40,991 nt of DNA from a bacterium (lineage in GTDB: Bacteria > Acidobacteriota > HRBIN11 > JAKEFK01), in NCBI GenBank assembly GCA_022616075.1, contig JAKEFK010000128.1, forward strand, positions 1 to 40,991. The letters are read 5' to 3'. Both the position numbers and the translations under genes were made by a program. How positions within the stretch are numbered: the first letter of the stretch is position 1; every line of letters starts with the position of its first letter. The notes beneath the pieces were generated by a model. It searched no databases and was not told where the DNA came from. It saw only the letters and a program-made list of their open reading frames with translations. This document shows, piece after piece, positions 18,262 through 27,522 of this stretch.

Positions 18262-21200
18262 TTTTGATTTCCCGTGCTGAAAATAGCAGTTTCGTTAAAT
18301 GGTACTTACTTCGTTCCTCCATCAAGTAGCGTGCGACCGGCGAGTAGTGCAGGAAGAGCGCCCGATCCGGAAGATTCGACGGCCGGCCGCGGCCGGAAAT
18401 GACAATTACAGACCTTTGAGGATTCTCTTCTTCATGCTTGCGAAGAAAGGAGTCAATGTCTGCAATAGACGTTGTTCTGAGAAGCTTTTCAATTACGCCA
18501 AGATGAATAACCAAGAAGTGCACATTTTTCCTCAGGAAAAGCCACGTTTCCATTGCTTTCTTGTCACCGTCATCGTACCGCAGTTTGTTTAAATTGAACC
18601 CTGAGCCAGCCGAAGGAAAGAGAAATACCTTCATCCATTCGAGTATTTTACAGACTGGTATCTTCTGTAAATTCTTATCGTGGACCTTTTCGGACTCGGC
18701 CTGAATTCTTTCGTCAATAACAGCGACAATTGTTGCGCCGGTCTCGGTCAGTTCCCACATGAGACGCTGTTTTTGCTCAGAACCCTCAGGCAGATTATTC
18801 ATGAGAAATCCAATCGGACTGTTCGACGAATACGGCTCATAGTAAGCAAACTTGTTAACGTATGCCTCCGCCATCGCTTCTGTCAGGTCTTCCTCTAACA
18901 CTCGAACACAGTTCCTACAGTTCTCCACGTACTCATGATGAGTATCACAGCTTTTGCAGTTCTTACGGGCCAAATATTCCCCATGGTTGTCAAATAGAAA
19001 GATCGGGCTTCCATTAACTGGCAGGCTTGTGACTGAAGCGCTTCCGATGGAATCAAACATACATCCTCCAGAACATCGGATTATGGAAGGCCTCGCATTG
19101 CAGAACTCAGCAGCCCACTTTTCCCAAAGGTTATTTTGAATGCTTATGATACTCATTCTTGGCCATTGATCAACTTCGGCCTTGTGTAAGGCAAGGCATC
19201 GGCGCGAGAAAATGGATTTTCTCAGCACCCCACCATTAAGATGATTTGCACGATTGGCCTGCGCGGAGTCGCCAATCAATACAGCGAACTCATGATCCCG
19301 AGGATCCCTTTCACTCTTCACTTTCTTCGCCGGTAGGGTCTCAATCCCCCATTCCTTTAAGTTGTTCAGCGTGAGATTCATGGAGTCAGGATGTATGACT
19401 AAAGCAAACTTGGGCTTTAATAAGAAGAATTCGTAACCAAGGTTATTATCATGGTTGATTCTAGCCGTAAGCAGAGGCGGTTTGTGCTCTTCGTCGATTA
19501 AATCCGGGTCAAGTTTTCGTAGATATGCGGCCGCTATTTTCATTTCGAGTACTCCCCACGCACCCCTTCGCAATCTGCCCTCTTCCAGAATGGGCCTTCG
19601 TATTTCCCTATTGAGTCTATCAACAAGATTGGAATCGCACTTATTTTCACTGTCGTAAACTTGAATTTGCCAAAATTCTGTGTTGGTCTCAACAACATCA
19701 ATCCGAATATCGATCCTACGCGCTCCAGCATGCTTGGCGCAATTTCTAATGAAATTTTCCAAAATTACATATAAAGCGTGAGCACCGAGCGTGTCGTTTG
19801 GGCATGCAAATACTTTATCGGTGGAGACTTTTATTTCAATTCCGTCTGCATTCAGATCCGTTCCGCTAATCCGTTCCATCAATAACTCCTGCCAATTGAA
19901 GGCGCTCTGATCATTCGGATTAGATGGTTTCAAGTACGCACACACATCGGAATATAGCCTTTTCGGCACTGTTACTACAGGAACTGCAGTGGATATATCT
20001 GCAAGAAAGTCCATTCGCGTTCGAAGATAGGAATTGAATGTTGCTATGGTTTCTTTCATGGCAGCTTCCAAGCTCTCCGCGCTGGACAAGCGGGCTAGCA
20101 CGTGGGATCCAATATTATGAGACATGTTTCTAGACATTACAGCAGCAACGGCGGCTTTTCTTGCATAAGATTCAATAGCTAGGCTGCGGAGCTTTTCTTC
20201 CAATTGAAAATCCATCATCATGGCTGGGAGTACGATTTGATATCCAATGTTCCGCCACCGTCTTTGCCATTCCTTGCTGAGGCGATTGGCAACTGCAATA
20301 CTCAGAATGCTGGTCTCTTGCGCATCTTCAGTGTATCCTGATGGAGATATGCGAATGGGTATGTGGACTGGTATCGAATACCAAAACCAGTTCTCCTTGG
20401 ACTTCAAGACAAAAGGCCCATAGTACTCAAGTAGCGATCGAGCCATAAAGGCAACCGCTAGCAATCCCAGATAGCCTGGAAGTTTTCCAGGTTTGCGTAA
20501 CATTAGTGTCTGGACGTTGAGATATAGGAAGAGGCGGACAAGATAATCTGCTGTCATGCATGCTACATCCCCACTCATTTGTGGCGTCACTTTATCCATT
20601 TGCGAGACATCGCAACGAAGCTTTTCTAATAGCGCTTTGATAAACCAATGATGAGGCTCATCCACTATCCTGTGAGAGAACAATGCAATTCGATTCAGAA
20701 TCTCATCTTTGAGACTTCGGACGATAACGTCAAGCTCATCGACGTAGTCACCAATTGCGACTATTCTTCTCCGAAGTACACTGGATTCATCTGCAACACG
20801 AAGGGCCTCAGCTATCATCCGACTGGCAGCCGGCGGATTCTCAATGTTAATGTTTGAAAGCGAATGGGGCGAGGATACAAACCGCCATTCCAGTATTGAC
20901 TTACGCTGCGCTCGACTGAACAAGTAATCGTTCAAAGTAAAACATTGAATTTCGGCACCCAATTTCGTTATCGTTTTGTAGTCTTCCCAAAGAAGATTCC
21001 AATTAGCTCGACTGATTCCATGGACAGGTAACCACGCGGAGAATACTCGTTCTTTTTTATCGCGAATTGAAGGATTCCAGTAGTTCACTACGACACAGAA
21101 TATTTCCGGGTCGTTTGGGTTAGCGGGCGGATAAATCGAGGTAGCGATGTTCCTATTGAACCACTTACGCCACTGATTGCTTTTTAAGCCAGCAGCTGAG

Positions 21201-21436
21201 TACCAATCATAGGACTCATGATCCCGGTATCCAAAATGAGCTAATGCAACTCTCAACAGGTAGCGAAATAGAGTCTCTCGCGTTTCCTTATTCTTGAGTG
21301 TTGGAGAACTGATTTTCTTTTGAGATATTTCGGAATCTAAGGTGAAGCCTTTGAATGTGAGAAGGTCTTCCCACGCCACCTGTATCGCGATGCAGACTTC
21401 GTCCCGTCCAACTTTGGCTCTCCTTAATGGATACAT
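18254..21436 (-). CDS. Large histidine-kinase-like ATPase, first gene of the signalling operon
   Basis: A 1060-residue protein without membrane helices, apart from a weak hydrophobic stretch at about 318-335. Residues about 425-465 carry RNMSHNIGSHVL, an H-box-like dimerisation helix with H440 or H445 as candidate phosphoacceptor. An HATPase_c-type domain follows (about 545-680), with N-box ENFIRNCAKHA (E560, N561, N565), a degenerate D-box YDSEN (D595) and RRGAWGVLEMK (G625, G628). A CxxC pair set (C827, C830, C840, C843) suggests a zinc site. The end (about 900-1045) resembles a degenerate receiver with IDERI and VISGRG but His at the Asp position. The 400-residue N-terminus is probably the sensor; its start follows a putative promoter with no clear Shine-Dalgarno site. 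Confidence 0.8.
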   Translation of the reverse strand: MYPLRRAKVGRDEVCIAIQVAWEDLLTFKGFTLDSEISQKKISSPTLKNKETRETLFRYLLRVALAHFGYRDHESYDWYSAAGLKSNQWRKWFNRNIATSIYPPANPNDPEIFCVVVNYWNPSIRDKKERVFSAWLPVHGISRANWNLLWEDYKTITKLGAEIQCFTLNDYLFSRAQRKSILEWRFVSSPHSLSNINIENPPAASRMIAEALRVADESSVLRRRIVAIGDYVDELDVIVRSLKDEILNRIALFSHRIVDEPHHWFIKALLEKLRCDVSQMDKVTPQMSGDVACMTADYLVRLFLYLNVQTLMLRKPGKLPGYLGLLAVAFMARSLLEYYGPFVLKSKENWFWYSIPVHIPIRISPSGYTEDAQETSILSIAVANRLSKEWQRRWRNIGYQIVLPAMMMDFQLEEKLRSLAIESYARKAAVAAVMSRNMSHNIGSHVLARLSSAESLEAAMKETIATFNSYLRTRMDFLADISTAVPVVTVPKRLYSDVCAYLKPSNPNDQSAFNWQELLMERISGTDLNADGIEIKVSTDKVFACPNDTLGAHALYVILENFIRNCAKHAGARRIDIRIDVVETNTEFWQIQVYDSENKCDSNLVDRLNREIRRPILEEGRLRRGAWGVLEMKIAAAYLRKLDPDLIDEEHKPPLLTARINHDNNLGYEFFLLKPKFALVIHPDSMNLTLNNLKEWGIETLPAKKVKSERDPRDHEFAVLIGDSAQANRANHLNGGVLRKSIFSRRCLALHKAEVDQWPRMSIISIQNNLWEKWAAEFCNARPSIIRCSGGCMFDSIGSASVTSLPVNGSPIFLFDNHGEYLARKNCKSCDTHHEYVENCRNCVRVLEEDLTEAMAEAYVNKFAYYEPYSSNSPIGFLMNNLPEGSEQKQRLMWELTETGATIVAVIDERIQAESEKVHDKNLQKIPVCKILEWMKVFLFPSAGSGFNLNKLRYDDGDKKAMETWLFLRKNVHFLVIHLGVIEKLLRTTSIADIDSFLRKHEEENPQRSVIVISGRGRPSNLPDRALFLHYSPVARYLMEERSKYHLTKLLFSAREIKNE

Positions 21437-21459
21437 ACGCGCAATGTAAAATTTAATTT

Positions 21460-21487
21460 ATTGTAATACTTTCTCTGTTAGCCTCAA
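21460..21487 (-). promoter_or_regulatory. Putative sigma70-type promoter of the kinase/receiver operon
   Basis: Read leftward: TTGAGG (21487-21482), a 16-base spacer, then TACAAT (21465-21460), about 24 bases before the kinase ATG. The flanking DNA is A/T-rich. The fit to TTGACA/TATAAT is good at -10 and partial at -35. It implies a very short leader, in keeping with the lack of a clear ribosome binding site. Confidence 0.45.
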
Positions 21488-21515
21488 GCAGTGGAGAAGT
21501 CCCCCTCACTCAATT

Positions 21516-21641
21516 TCACTCCCACGAGTCTTTGTCGAAGTATTCTCTATTAAGAAGATCTTCCCATGCCTCTTGTACAGCCATTGAAACGTCGTCCGGT
21601 TCGAGCATAACTGTTCCTGACCGAATAGAAGGACCCTTCAT
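21516..21641 (-). CDS. Short ORF copying the N-terminus of the adjacent kinase
   Basis: A 41-codon frame upstream of the kinase promoter. Residues about 15-40 read DDVSMAVQEAWEDLLNREY, closely matching kinase residues about 12-30 (DEVCIAIQVAWEDLLTFKG). The similarity is also visible in the DNA around the AWEDLL codons. Start choice is open (ATG at 21641 or the in-frame ATG 33 bases on), and the ribosome binding site is weak. It may be a remnant of a duplicated kinase gene or a real micropeptide that competes with the sensor's N-terminal interaction. The pattern is seen; expression is unknown. Confidence 0.45.
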   Translation of the reverse strand: MKGPSIRSGTVMLEPDDVSMAVQEAWEDLLNREYFDKDSWE

Positions 21642-21695
21642 TGATTCGCAGGCAACAGATGATGAATAAGACCTATGTTGCAGTAAACGCTCGCC

Positions 21696-22559
21696 TCAAA
21701 CAATCGCTGATTCATACATTTGATTCCGTTTCCAAATTCGTGTCAACCGTTTCGTTGCGATTAGTACCACGTGGGGCACAAAAAACCAGTACGAATTCCT
21801 TGGCAGGTTCTTAAACATTTCGTAATCGATGGGTCTCAATTCCTTTGAGAACTTCCGGACTAACCGCTCTGGTGCCCAGGTCAATGACGCGTGTGGAGCA
21901 ACGATTAAAAAATCCATTGAACGAAGAAAATCAGGGGAATCCTCTTGGAAAAAGTTCGAGCCATTCTTCTCAATTTCGTTAACGATGTATCTCTTCATAC
22001 GTAATTCGTTCAACACTGAGAATTCATGAAATCGGAGTCCATAGCGGGAAAGAAGTCTATAGTACGAAGTAATTGTTGGCGAGAAACGGGTTGCGACGAT
22101 CACACCAATGCTTTTCCCGGTGATTGTCTCGAAAATATTGTGCAGGAGAAATAGAAGCCATATCGCGGGAAGAGGGTGTTCGTCTCTCGAAAGCGCGTTA
22201 ATCAACGGCACGGAACTGGTCGTGAACCATCCGCAGGCTCTGTTCGGACCTCGAATTGCCACAACATCCGAAAATGATGAAAGGCAAACAAGGGTGTCGT
22301 TGTGACTCTGATTTTTAGCCTCAATATGAGTTCCAGTAATTCCTTCTAATCCTATCCATCCACCACCCTGCCTGATCATCGAAGCTTTTAAAGAAGAGGA
22401 CGTGACCGTACTCTCGGATAAGAAGCACAAAGCCAGGATCTTCCCCCGAAGAAATATCTCACCTTTTTCGGCAAGCTTTGCGATTAGGAACGCCTTGGCG
22501 ATCTCATCATTTGACAGATCATGAACGGTTAGAAAGGATCTCCTGGACATAATCCTCAC
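21696..22559 (-). CDS. Aspartate/ornithine carbamoyltransferase-like protein, divergent active site
   Basis: A 287-residue protein with the ATCase/OTCase fold pattern: a helical start, then LCFLSESTVTSSSLKASM (about 44-61) at the place of the carbamoyl-phosphate loop F-x-x-STRTR-x-SF-x-x-A. Later come DVVAIRGP (R103) and VPLINALSRDEHPLPAI with H128. Both STRTR arginines are replaced (S-T-V-T-S) and the HPxQ glutamine is lost. It therefore probably does not bind carbamoyl phosphate in the usual way and may be repurposed. The start is GTG at 22559 or ATG at 22550. It is the last gene of the Liv operon, 28 bases after the asparagine-synthetase-like gene. Confidence 0.72.
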   Translation of the reverse strand: MRIMSRRSFLTVHDLSNDEIAKAFLIAKLAEKGEIFLRGKILALCFLSESTVTSSSLKASMIRQGGGWIGLEGITGTHIEAKNQSHNDTLVCLSSFSDVVAIRGPNRACGWFTTSSVPLINALSRDEHPLPAIWLLFLLHNIFETITGKSIGVIVATRFSPTITSYYRLLSRYGLRFHEFSVLNELRMKRYIVNEIEKNGSNFFQEDSPDFLRSMDFLIVAPHASLTWAPERLVRKFSKELRPIDYEMFKNLPRNSYWFFVPHVVLIATKRLTRIWKRNQMYESAIV

Positions 22560-22587
22560 GGTCGCCGCATTTCAGACGAATCGGCTC

Positions 22588-24051
22588 CTATGCGGAACAA
22601 AGGGACAGCCTTTCCGAATCCAACTGTGGGTTTAACCGGGCTCCGAAAAGTTCGTTAAAAATCTCAATCGTCCTCTGTTGGTCGTAACCTTCTTTCAAGA
22701 GAACGGGCGAAATTCCACCGGCACCCAGTTCGCTAGCGTCTTGAAGACGAATTTTCTGACTCTCAAGAATAAACGGAGCATTGATTCGGCCGTTTTCGAT
22801 CTCCTTGGCGAAAACCTTCGCCATCAAACCAGGTTTGCCCCCCATTTCATCAAGAGTTTTTTTGGGAATAGATACCAACCACTTCATAACATTATGATCA
22901 AGATATGGACATTCTAATTCGATGCCCAATTCCAACAATGGCTTGACCATACGCCCGATACCGTGTTTACCGAGCCCACTCCCGAGTTGCAAGTTGTAAC
23001 GTCCCTCCGGGCGGGCTTGACCCCAAACATACCGAATGCGTTCAGGTGTTTGTCCAAGTTGGACATCGTCAACGCGTTGTAACATGAGAGGCTGGCCGGT
23101 CACCGGATCTTTAACGACCCAATCGTGATAATCACCTAATGCCTCATTGACACCTTCTCCACAAAACGCAACTTTAAATCCATCACGCCGTAACGCCTTG
23201 CCGATTAATCTCATTCCCACAGCGCAGTACGTGTTTGGAATATGGTAAAGTTCGCAAGACTTAACCGCATCCGAATATTCTCTTGCAATGTCATGCGCGG
23301 TCACTTCAACAACTCTAAACTCCAAACCAAAGTGGCTTGAAATCTCCTTCGCCCGGCGAACATCATCGCCGCCGCCGTCAACAGATAGTGTGAAAACAAC
23401 CATGTTCGGGTCTAGCTGGCTTGCCACATACGCTATCGTCAAACTATCGATGCCGCCTGATAGCAATAAAGCCCTTGGGCTGGCTGATGACGCCAAGCGA
23501 CGCTCAACAGATCTCTCCAGTGACTCCCGGATCCCTTGCTTAATCTGTTCGATGCCAAGGTCTTCATGTACACTAGTCCATTCTCGGACATCTTTTGCGA
23601 AATCATAAAACAGTAAACGCTCCCGCACCGTCCACTTCTTTTTTATTCGTTTGCCGAATTCGTATTGCTCCTTTGCATCAACTATGAGTGCATGCGAGTG
23701 GGGTACGGCTCGCACATAATCATATCTGTACAAAGACGGTCCAAGGTGTGACTTGATATCAGAAATGTAGTTGGCAACAACAAGGCTATCATCCGTTAAT
23801 TGGTAATGCAGCGGTACCTCACCAACCCAATCGCGGCACAAGAAAACAATTCCTTGCTCCTGATCGTGGTAAGCGGCACCGTAACGGCCCTGAAGATTGC
23901 ATAGGAACGCTCCACCCTGCTTTTTAAAACCATCGTACAAGAACCTGTCGAGATCAGAATTCAATCGCAAAGTCCTCATTCCACTCGAACCCCACACACG
24001 ACCCTTAGTTCGCCGCAAGTCGATTAGCACTTTCGACTTCATTCTCTTCAA
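22588..24051 (-). CDS. Asparagine-synthetase-like ATP-dependent enzyme lacking the amidotransferase Cys
   Basis: A 487-residue protein. The N-terminal half keeps the class II glutaminase (Ntn) fold pattern (LQGRYGAAYHDQE, CRDWVGEVPLHY) but starts MKRMKSK and has no N-terminal catalytic Cys, so it cannot take ammonia from glutamine in the standard way. The C-terminal half is the ATP-pyrophosphatase synthetase domain with PP-loop SGGIDS (198-203), GEGVNE and ECPYLDH. Cys-less family members include beta-lactam synthetases and other amide-forming ligases. It lies 3 bases after livF, so it should act on something the transporter handles. The substrate is unknown. Confidence 0.82.
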   Translation of the reverse strand: MKRMKSKVLIDLRRTKGRVWGSSGMRTLRLNSDLDRFLYDGFKKQGGAFLCNLQGRYGAAYHDQEQGIVFLCRDWVGEVPLHYQLTDDSLVVANYISDIKSHLGPSLYRYDYVRAVPHSHALIVDAKEQYEFGKRIKKKWTVRERLLFYDFAKDVREWTSVHEDLGIEQIKQGIRESLERSVERRLASSASPRALLLSGGIDSLTIAYVASQLDPNMVVFTLSVDGGGDDVRRAKEISSHFGLEFRVVEVTAHDIAREYSDAVKSCELYHIPNTYCAVGMRLIGKALRRDGFKVAFCGEGVNEALGDYHDWVVKDPVTGQPLMLQRVDDVQLGQTPERIRYVWGQARPEGRYNLQLGSGLGKHGIGRMVKPLLELGIELECPYLDHNVMKWLVSIPKKTLDEMGGKPGLMAKVFAKEIENGRINAPFILESQKIRLQDASELGAGGISPVLLKEGYDQQRTIEIFNELFGARLNPQLDSERLSLCSA

Positions 24052-24054
24052 CTC

Positions 24055-24810
24055 CTATGTGTTCACTTTCGGCTCTTCATTCACAGAAGATCTATTTGTG
24101 GCCAAATCAGATCCGAGATACGCTTCAATAAAGCGCGGATCATGCAAAACTGCTTCTGGTGAGCCGTTGAGAACAATCCGCCCAGTCTCCATGACATAGG
24201 CGCGATTAGCAAGTTCAATGGCTCGATCGGTATTTTGTTCAACAAGGAGAACCGTAGTACCTTCATGTGAGATTCGGTGGATTACTTTTGCAATTTCGTC
24301 GGAAACCTTTGGGGATAATCCCAGAAACGGTTCGTCAAGCAAAAGCAACTTAGGTTCGCTGACCAAAGCACGGGCGATGGCAAGCATTTGCTGTTCGCCT
24401 CCGCTGAGGAGGCTAGCCCATGTATTGTAACGTTCACGCAAAATAGGAAACAGGTCGAGCACTTTTTCTACTTTCTCGACACGAGTTAAACTCGAGACCC
24501 TGCGGCGCATGGCCAGTGCCAAATTCTCGGCCACGGTGAGATCTTCAAAAACGCGGCGGCCCTCAGGTACATGAGCTATGCCATTCTTAACAATAGCGGC
24601 AGGGGGTAGGCCTTGGAGTGGAATTTCTTCAAATTCTATTTCACCGCGAATTATTGGTACAATGCCTGATATTGCCAAGAGCAAGGTCGTCTTGCCGGCA
24701 CCGTTAGCACCAAGAACGCACACCGTTTCTTCCTTCTCCACAACAAGGTTAATTCCATGCAGCACCTCGACCCCCGAGTAACCCGCATGCAAACTTCTAA
24801 TTTCGAACAT
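24055..24810 (-). CDS. livF: Branched-chain amino-acid-type ABC transporter ATPase
   Basis: A 251-residue ABC ATPase of the LivF type: Walker A GANGAGKTT, signature LLSGGEQQMLAIARAL, Walker B LLLLDEPFLGL and the switch His in VLLVEQN. It powers import together with the fused LivM-LivG protein upstream. I start at the ATG at 24810, with GGAG a few bases upstream; this overlaps the preceding gene by 14 bases. The substrate cannot be read from the sequence; the family takes branched-chain and other amino acids, urea or short amides. Confidence 0.9.
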   Translation of the reverse strand: MFEIRSLHAGYSGVEVLHGINLVVEKEETVCVLGANGAGKTTLLLAISGIVPIIRGEIEFEEIPLQGLPPAAIVKNGIAHVPEGRRVFEDLTVAENLALAMRRRVSSLTRVEKVEKVLDLFPILRERYNTWASLLSGGEQQMLAIARALVSEPKLLLLDEPFLGLSPKVSDEIAKVIHRISHEGTTVLLVEQNTDRAIELANRAYVMETGRIVLNGSPEAVLHDPRFIEAYLGSDLATNRSSVNEEPKVNT

Positions 24811-26632
24811 GTGACATCTCCAAATTACCGAGATACGCAGCAACGACTTTTGCGTCATTGCGAAACTCATCAGATGGGCCACTGAAAATCATTTTCCCCT
24901 GATTCAGAACGATCACCCGGTCTGCTAAATCTTGGACCAATTTCAAATCATGAGCAACCAACATTATAGTTAGCCCGGATGCATTCGCAGTCTTTAATAC
25001 TTCAGATAAGTGTTTTCGTTCTATCTCGTTCATCCCAGCTGACGGTTCATCAAGGAGCAGTATAAACGGCTCAGAGGATAACGACCGCGCGATTTCTAGA
25101 ATCCGTCTTAAACCGAAAGGCAATTGGTTGGCGGGTGTGTTTCTGTGTTTCCAGAGTCCCATCGAACGCGCCAGGCGCATTGCAAACCTCATATAAGAAC
25201 GCTCGCGCCTAGATGATTCCCAAGGACGAAAAAACGCATCAATAATCGATGGACCGCTCGCGGATCTTGCATTGAACCCGACTATAATATTTTCGACGAC
25301 AGTTAAGTCTGGGAAAAGCTGACTAGTTTGGAAAGTCCTCGTCATGCCGTGCCGAGCAATGGAGTGTATTGGTAGGTTAACGAGACGAATAATCTCGCCG
25401 GCTCTCCCGCGAGACAAGACTGTTCCCGAATCCGGTCGGATCTCACCGCCAATAACATTAAGAAGGGTTGTCTTTCCGGCGCCGTTTGGACCAATTATGC
25501 AAAGAATTTCACCACGAAAGACATCGAACGAAATATCGTCAAGTGCAGTTATCCCTCCAAAGTGCATGCGAAGATCCCTTGCCTCAAGCACAGTATCCCT
25601 GAGTGGAGCACTAATTAAAGAATGATCAGCAATGGACCACTTGGAGGGTCTGACGGGCGTTTCCTTTTCATCCGCACGAGAGCGGCGGCCTCTGAAAATC
25701 CCAGCAATTCCGCGCGGCGCAAAAATCATGATGACAATGACCAAAATACCGAACAGTAAAACCTGATACTGCGAATAGCTTCGAAAATACTCTTGACCAA
25801 TGACAAGAATAAGAGCCCCAATGATTGATCCAACAGGGCGTCCCAATCCTCCAACGACTGAAACACAAAGATAGAGGATCGATTGGACGGTTGAGAAGGA
25901 TTCCGGGCCTATGAAACCATCGAAGTGTGCATAAAGAGCACCGCTTGCACCAGCGTACATGGCACCAATGACGAAAGCGAATATCTTTAATCGAACTGTG
26001 TTGACTCCTATCGACGCAGCGGCAATCTCATTGTCGCGTAAAGCAACCAAGGTTATTCCAACGTGAGAACGGACAATTCGGGAGATTGCAATGAATCCCA
26101 AATACATCAAAGTGAATGCAATGAGCAGGTAGTTCTTTGGATTGTCAAACGTCCAGGAGCCTAGCACCGGTGCAGGAATCCCTGAGAGTCCGTTCGCGCC
26201 GCCAGTCCAGCTTTCAGCGGTTCGATAGAAGTTCGCAAGTATTTCTCCAAAACCGATTGTAGCCAGAGAGAGATAGTATGCACGCATTTTTACCGTGCAA
26301 ACGCTTAAGACGAAACCCAACAGACCGGTCAGGAGACACGCCAAAGGTAAAGAGAACCAAAAAGGAAAACCGAATCTGACGCCTAGAATCCCCGAAAAAT
26401 AGGCGCCTGCCCCGCATAGAGCTGCCTGACAAAGAGACACCTGACCAGTTAGACCTGTAACGAAGTTCAGACCGAACAAAGCGATCGCGCTAATGGCGGT
26501 AAGTACTATGACCCGTAGGACAAATGGGTTGGGAAGGAACCACGCGATCACCAGTCCGAAAAAAAATAAACCAGTCATTGCATATGGAGCTAGGCGTCTG
26601 GCCGTAGCTTTTAGCTTCCAGTTTTTATTCAT
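24797..26632 (-). CDS. Fused LivM-type permease and LivG-type ATPase
   Basis: A 611-residue fusion. Residues about 15-315 are a LivM-family permease with about eight or nine membrane helices and the family phrase ALRDNEIAAASIGVN in the coupling region. After a linker, residues about 345-605 are a LivG-type ATPase: Walker A GPNGAGKTT, signature region LPFGLRRILEIARSL (the usual LivG variant of LSGGQ), Walker B LLLDEPSAGM. The ATG overlaps the livH stop by 4 bases. Such fusions occur in several phyla. With LivH, LivF and LivK it makes a complete importer. Confidence 0.9.
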   Translation of the reverse strand: MNKNWKLKATARRLAPYAMTGLFFFGLVIAWFLPNPFVLRVIVLTAISAIALFGLNFVTGLTGQVSLCQAALCGAGAYFSGILGVRFGFPFWFSLPLACLLTGLLGFVLSVCTVKMRAYYLSLATIGFGEILANFYRTAESWTGGANGLSGIPAPVLGSWTFDNPKNYLLIAFTLMYLGFIAISRIVRSHVGITLVALRDNEIAAASIGVNTVRLKIFAFVIGAMYAGASGALYAHFDGFIGPESFSTVQSILYLCVSVVGGLGRPVGSIIGALILVIGQEYFRSYSQYQVLLFGILVIVIMIFAPRGIAGIFRGRRSRADEKETPVRPSKWSIADHSLISAPLRDTVLEARDLRMHFGGITALDDISFDVFRGEILCIIGPNGAGKTTLLNVIGGEIRPDSGTVLSRGRAGEIIRLVNLPIHSIARHGMTRTFQTSQLFPDLTVVENIIVGFNARSASGPSIIDAFFRPWESSRRERSYMRFAMRLARSMGLWKHRNTPANQLPFGLRRILEIARSLSSEPFILLLDEPSAGMNEIERKHLSEVLKTANASGLTIMLVAHDLKLVQDLADRVIVLNQGKMIFSGPSDEFRNDAKVVAAYLGNLEMSHVRN

Positions 26633-27501
26633 ATTCTGACTTTCCGGGCCCTACCAAAGATCCCCTGAGGCCTCAGCGCCAAAACCAGCACCAATAGGCC
26701 AAAAACAATGCCGTCTTTCCAAGAGGAGGAGATGTAGGCTGCGCCCAGATTCTCCACAATTCCCAAAAAAAGGCCACCGATAACTGCACCTTTAAAGTCC
26801 CCAAAGCTCCCAAGAACGGCGGCTGTAAAGCCCTTCAAACCCATCATTACACCCATGTTATAAGTCACATACCATATTGGTGAAATCAACACAGCAGAAG
26901 CCGCGCCCAGTGCAGAGCTTGTTCCGAATGCAAAAGCTCTGACGGTATCCACGTTTACTCCAACAATCTGGGCACCCAAAGAATCCTGGGAAGCAGCCCT
27001 CATACTCAATCCCAAATGCGTATATTTGAGGAAAATGCCAAAAAGCGCCATCAAAGTTACGGCGGCACCACCAACATAAAACAAGTGAATCTGAACAGTC
27101 ACTCCTTTAAATACAAACGTGTTTATGGGGATAAGCTGAGGAAAACGATATTCCTCAGTCCCCCAAATTGACAATGCCACGCCCTGAAGCGCAACAGAAA
27201 GCCCAATAGTCCGGATCATCAGATTGATATCTGGAGCAGAAGAACGTAGCGGGGACAATGTCAGCTTCTCATAAACGACACCGAGACAAAAGCAAAGCAA
27301 GCAAGTCAATAACAACAGTGGGAAAAAACTCAGGGACAAGATGCTGGACAACAAGAGCCCAACGAAGGCCCCAGCCATAAAAAGATCTCCCTGCGCAAAA
27401 TTAATCAGCCCCATCGATCGATAAACAGCAGCAAAACCAAGTGCAAGCAATGCATAGACGAAACCGTTAGCAAGCCCACTGATAATCTGTTGAAGCAACA
27501 T
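26629..27501 (-). CDS. livH: Branched-chain amino-acid-type ABC transporter permease
   Basis: A 290-residue LivH-family permease with about eight membrane helices. Family features are the opening QQIISGLANGFVYALLALG, GLINFAQGDLFM, and the coupling-loop region MRAASQDSLGAQIVGVN. The end ALRPQGIFGRARKVRI is typical. It is the second gene of the operon, 21 bases after the binding-protein gene, and overlaps the fused permease-ATPase gene by 4 bases. Confidence 0.92.
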   Translation of the reverse strand: MLLQQIISGLANGFVYALLALGFAAVYRSMGLINFAQGDLFMAGAFVGLLLSSILSLSFFPLLLLTCLLCFCLGVVYEKLTLSPLRSSAPDINLMIRTIGLSVALQGVALSIWGTEEYRFPQLIPINTFVFKGVTVQIHLFYVGGAAVTLMALFGIFLKYTHLGLSMRAASQDSLGAQIVGVNVDTVRAFAFGTSSALGAASAVLISPIWYVTYNMGVMMGLKGFTAAVLGSFGDFKGAVIGGLFLGIVENLGAAYISSSWKDGIVFGLLVLVLALRPQGIFGRARKVRI

Positions 27502-27522
27502 AGTGTTTTAGTAGAGGCATTC

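Noticed and set aside
24055-27501. Mobile-element origin for the Liv operon
   Set aside because: No repeats, transposase or integrase border it; it reads like ordinary chromosomal operon DNA.
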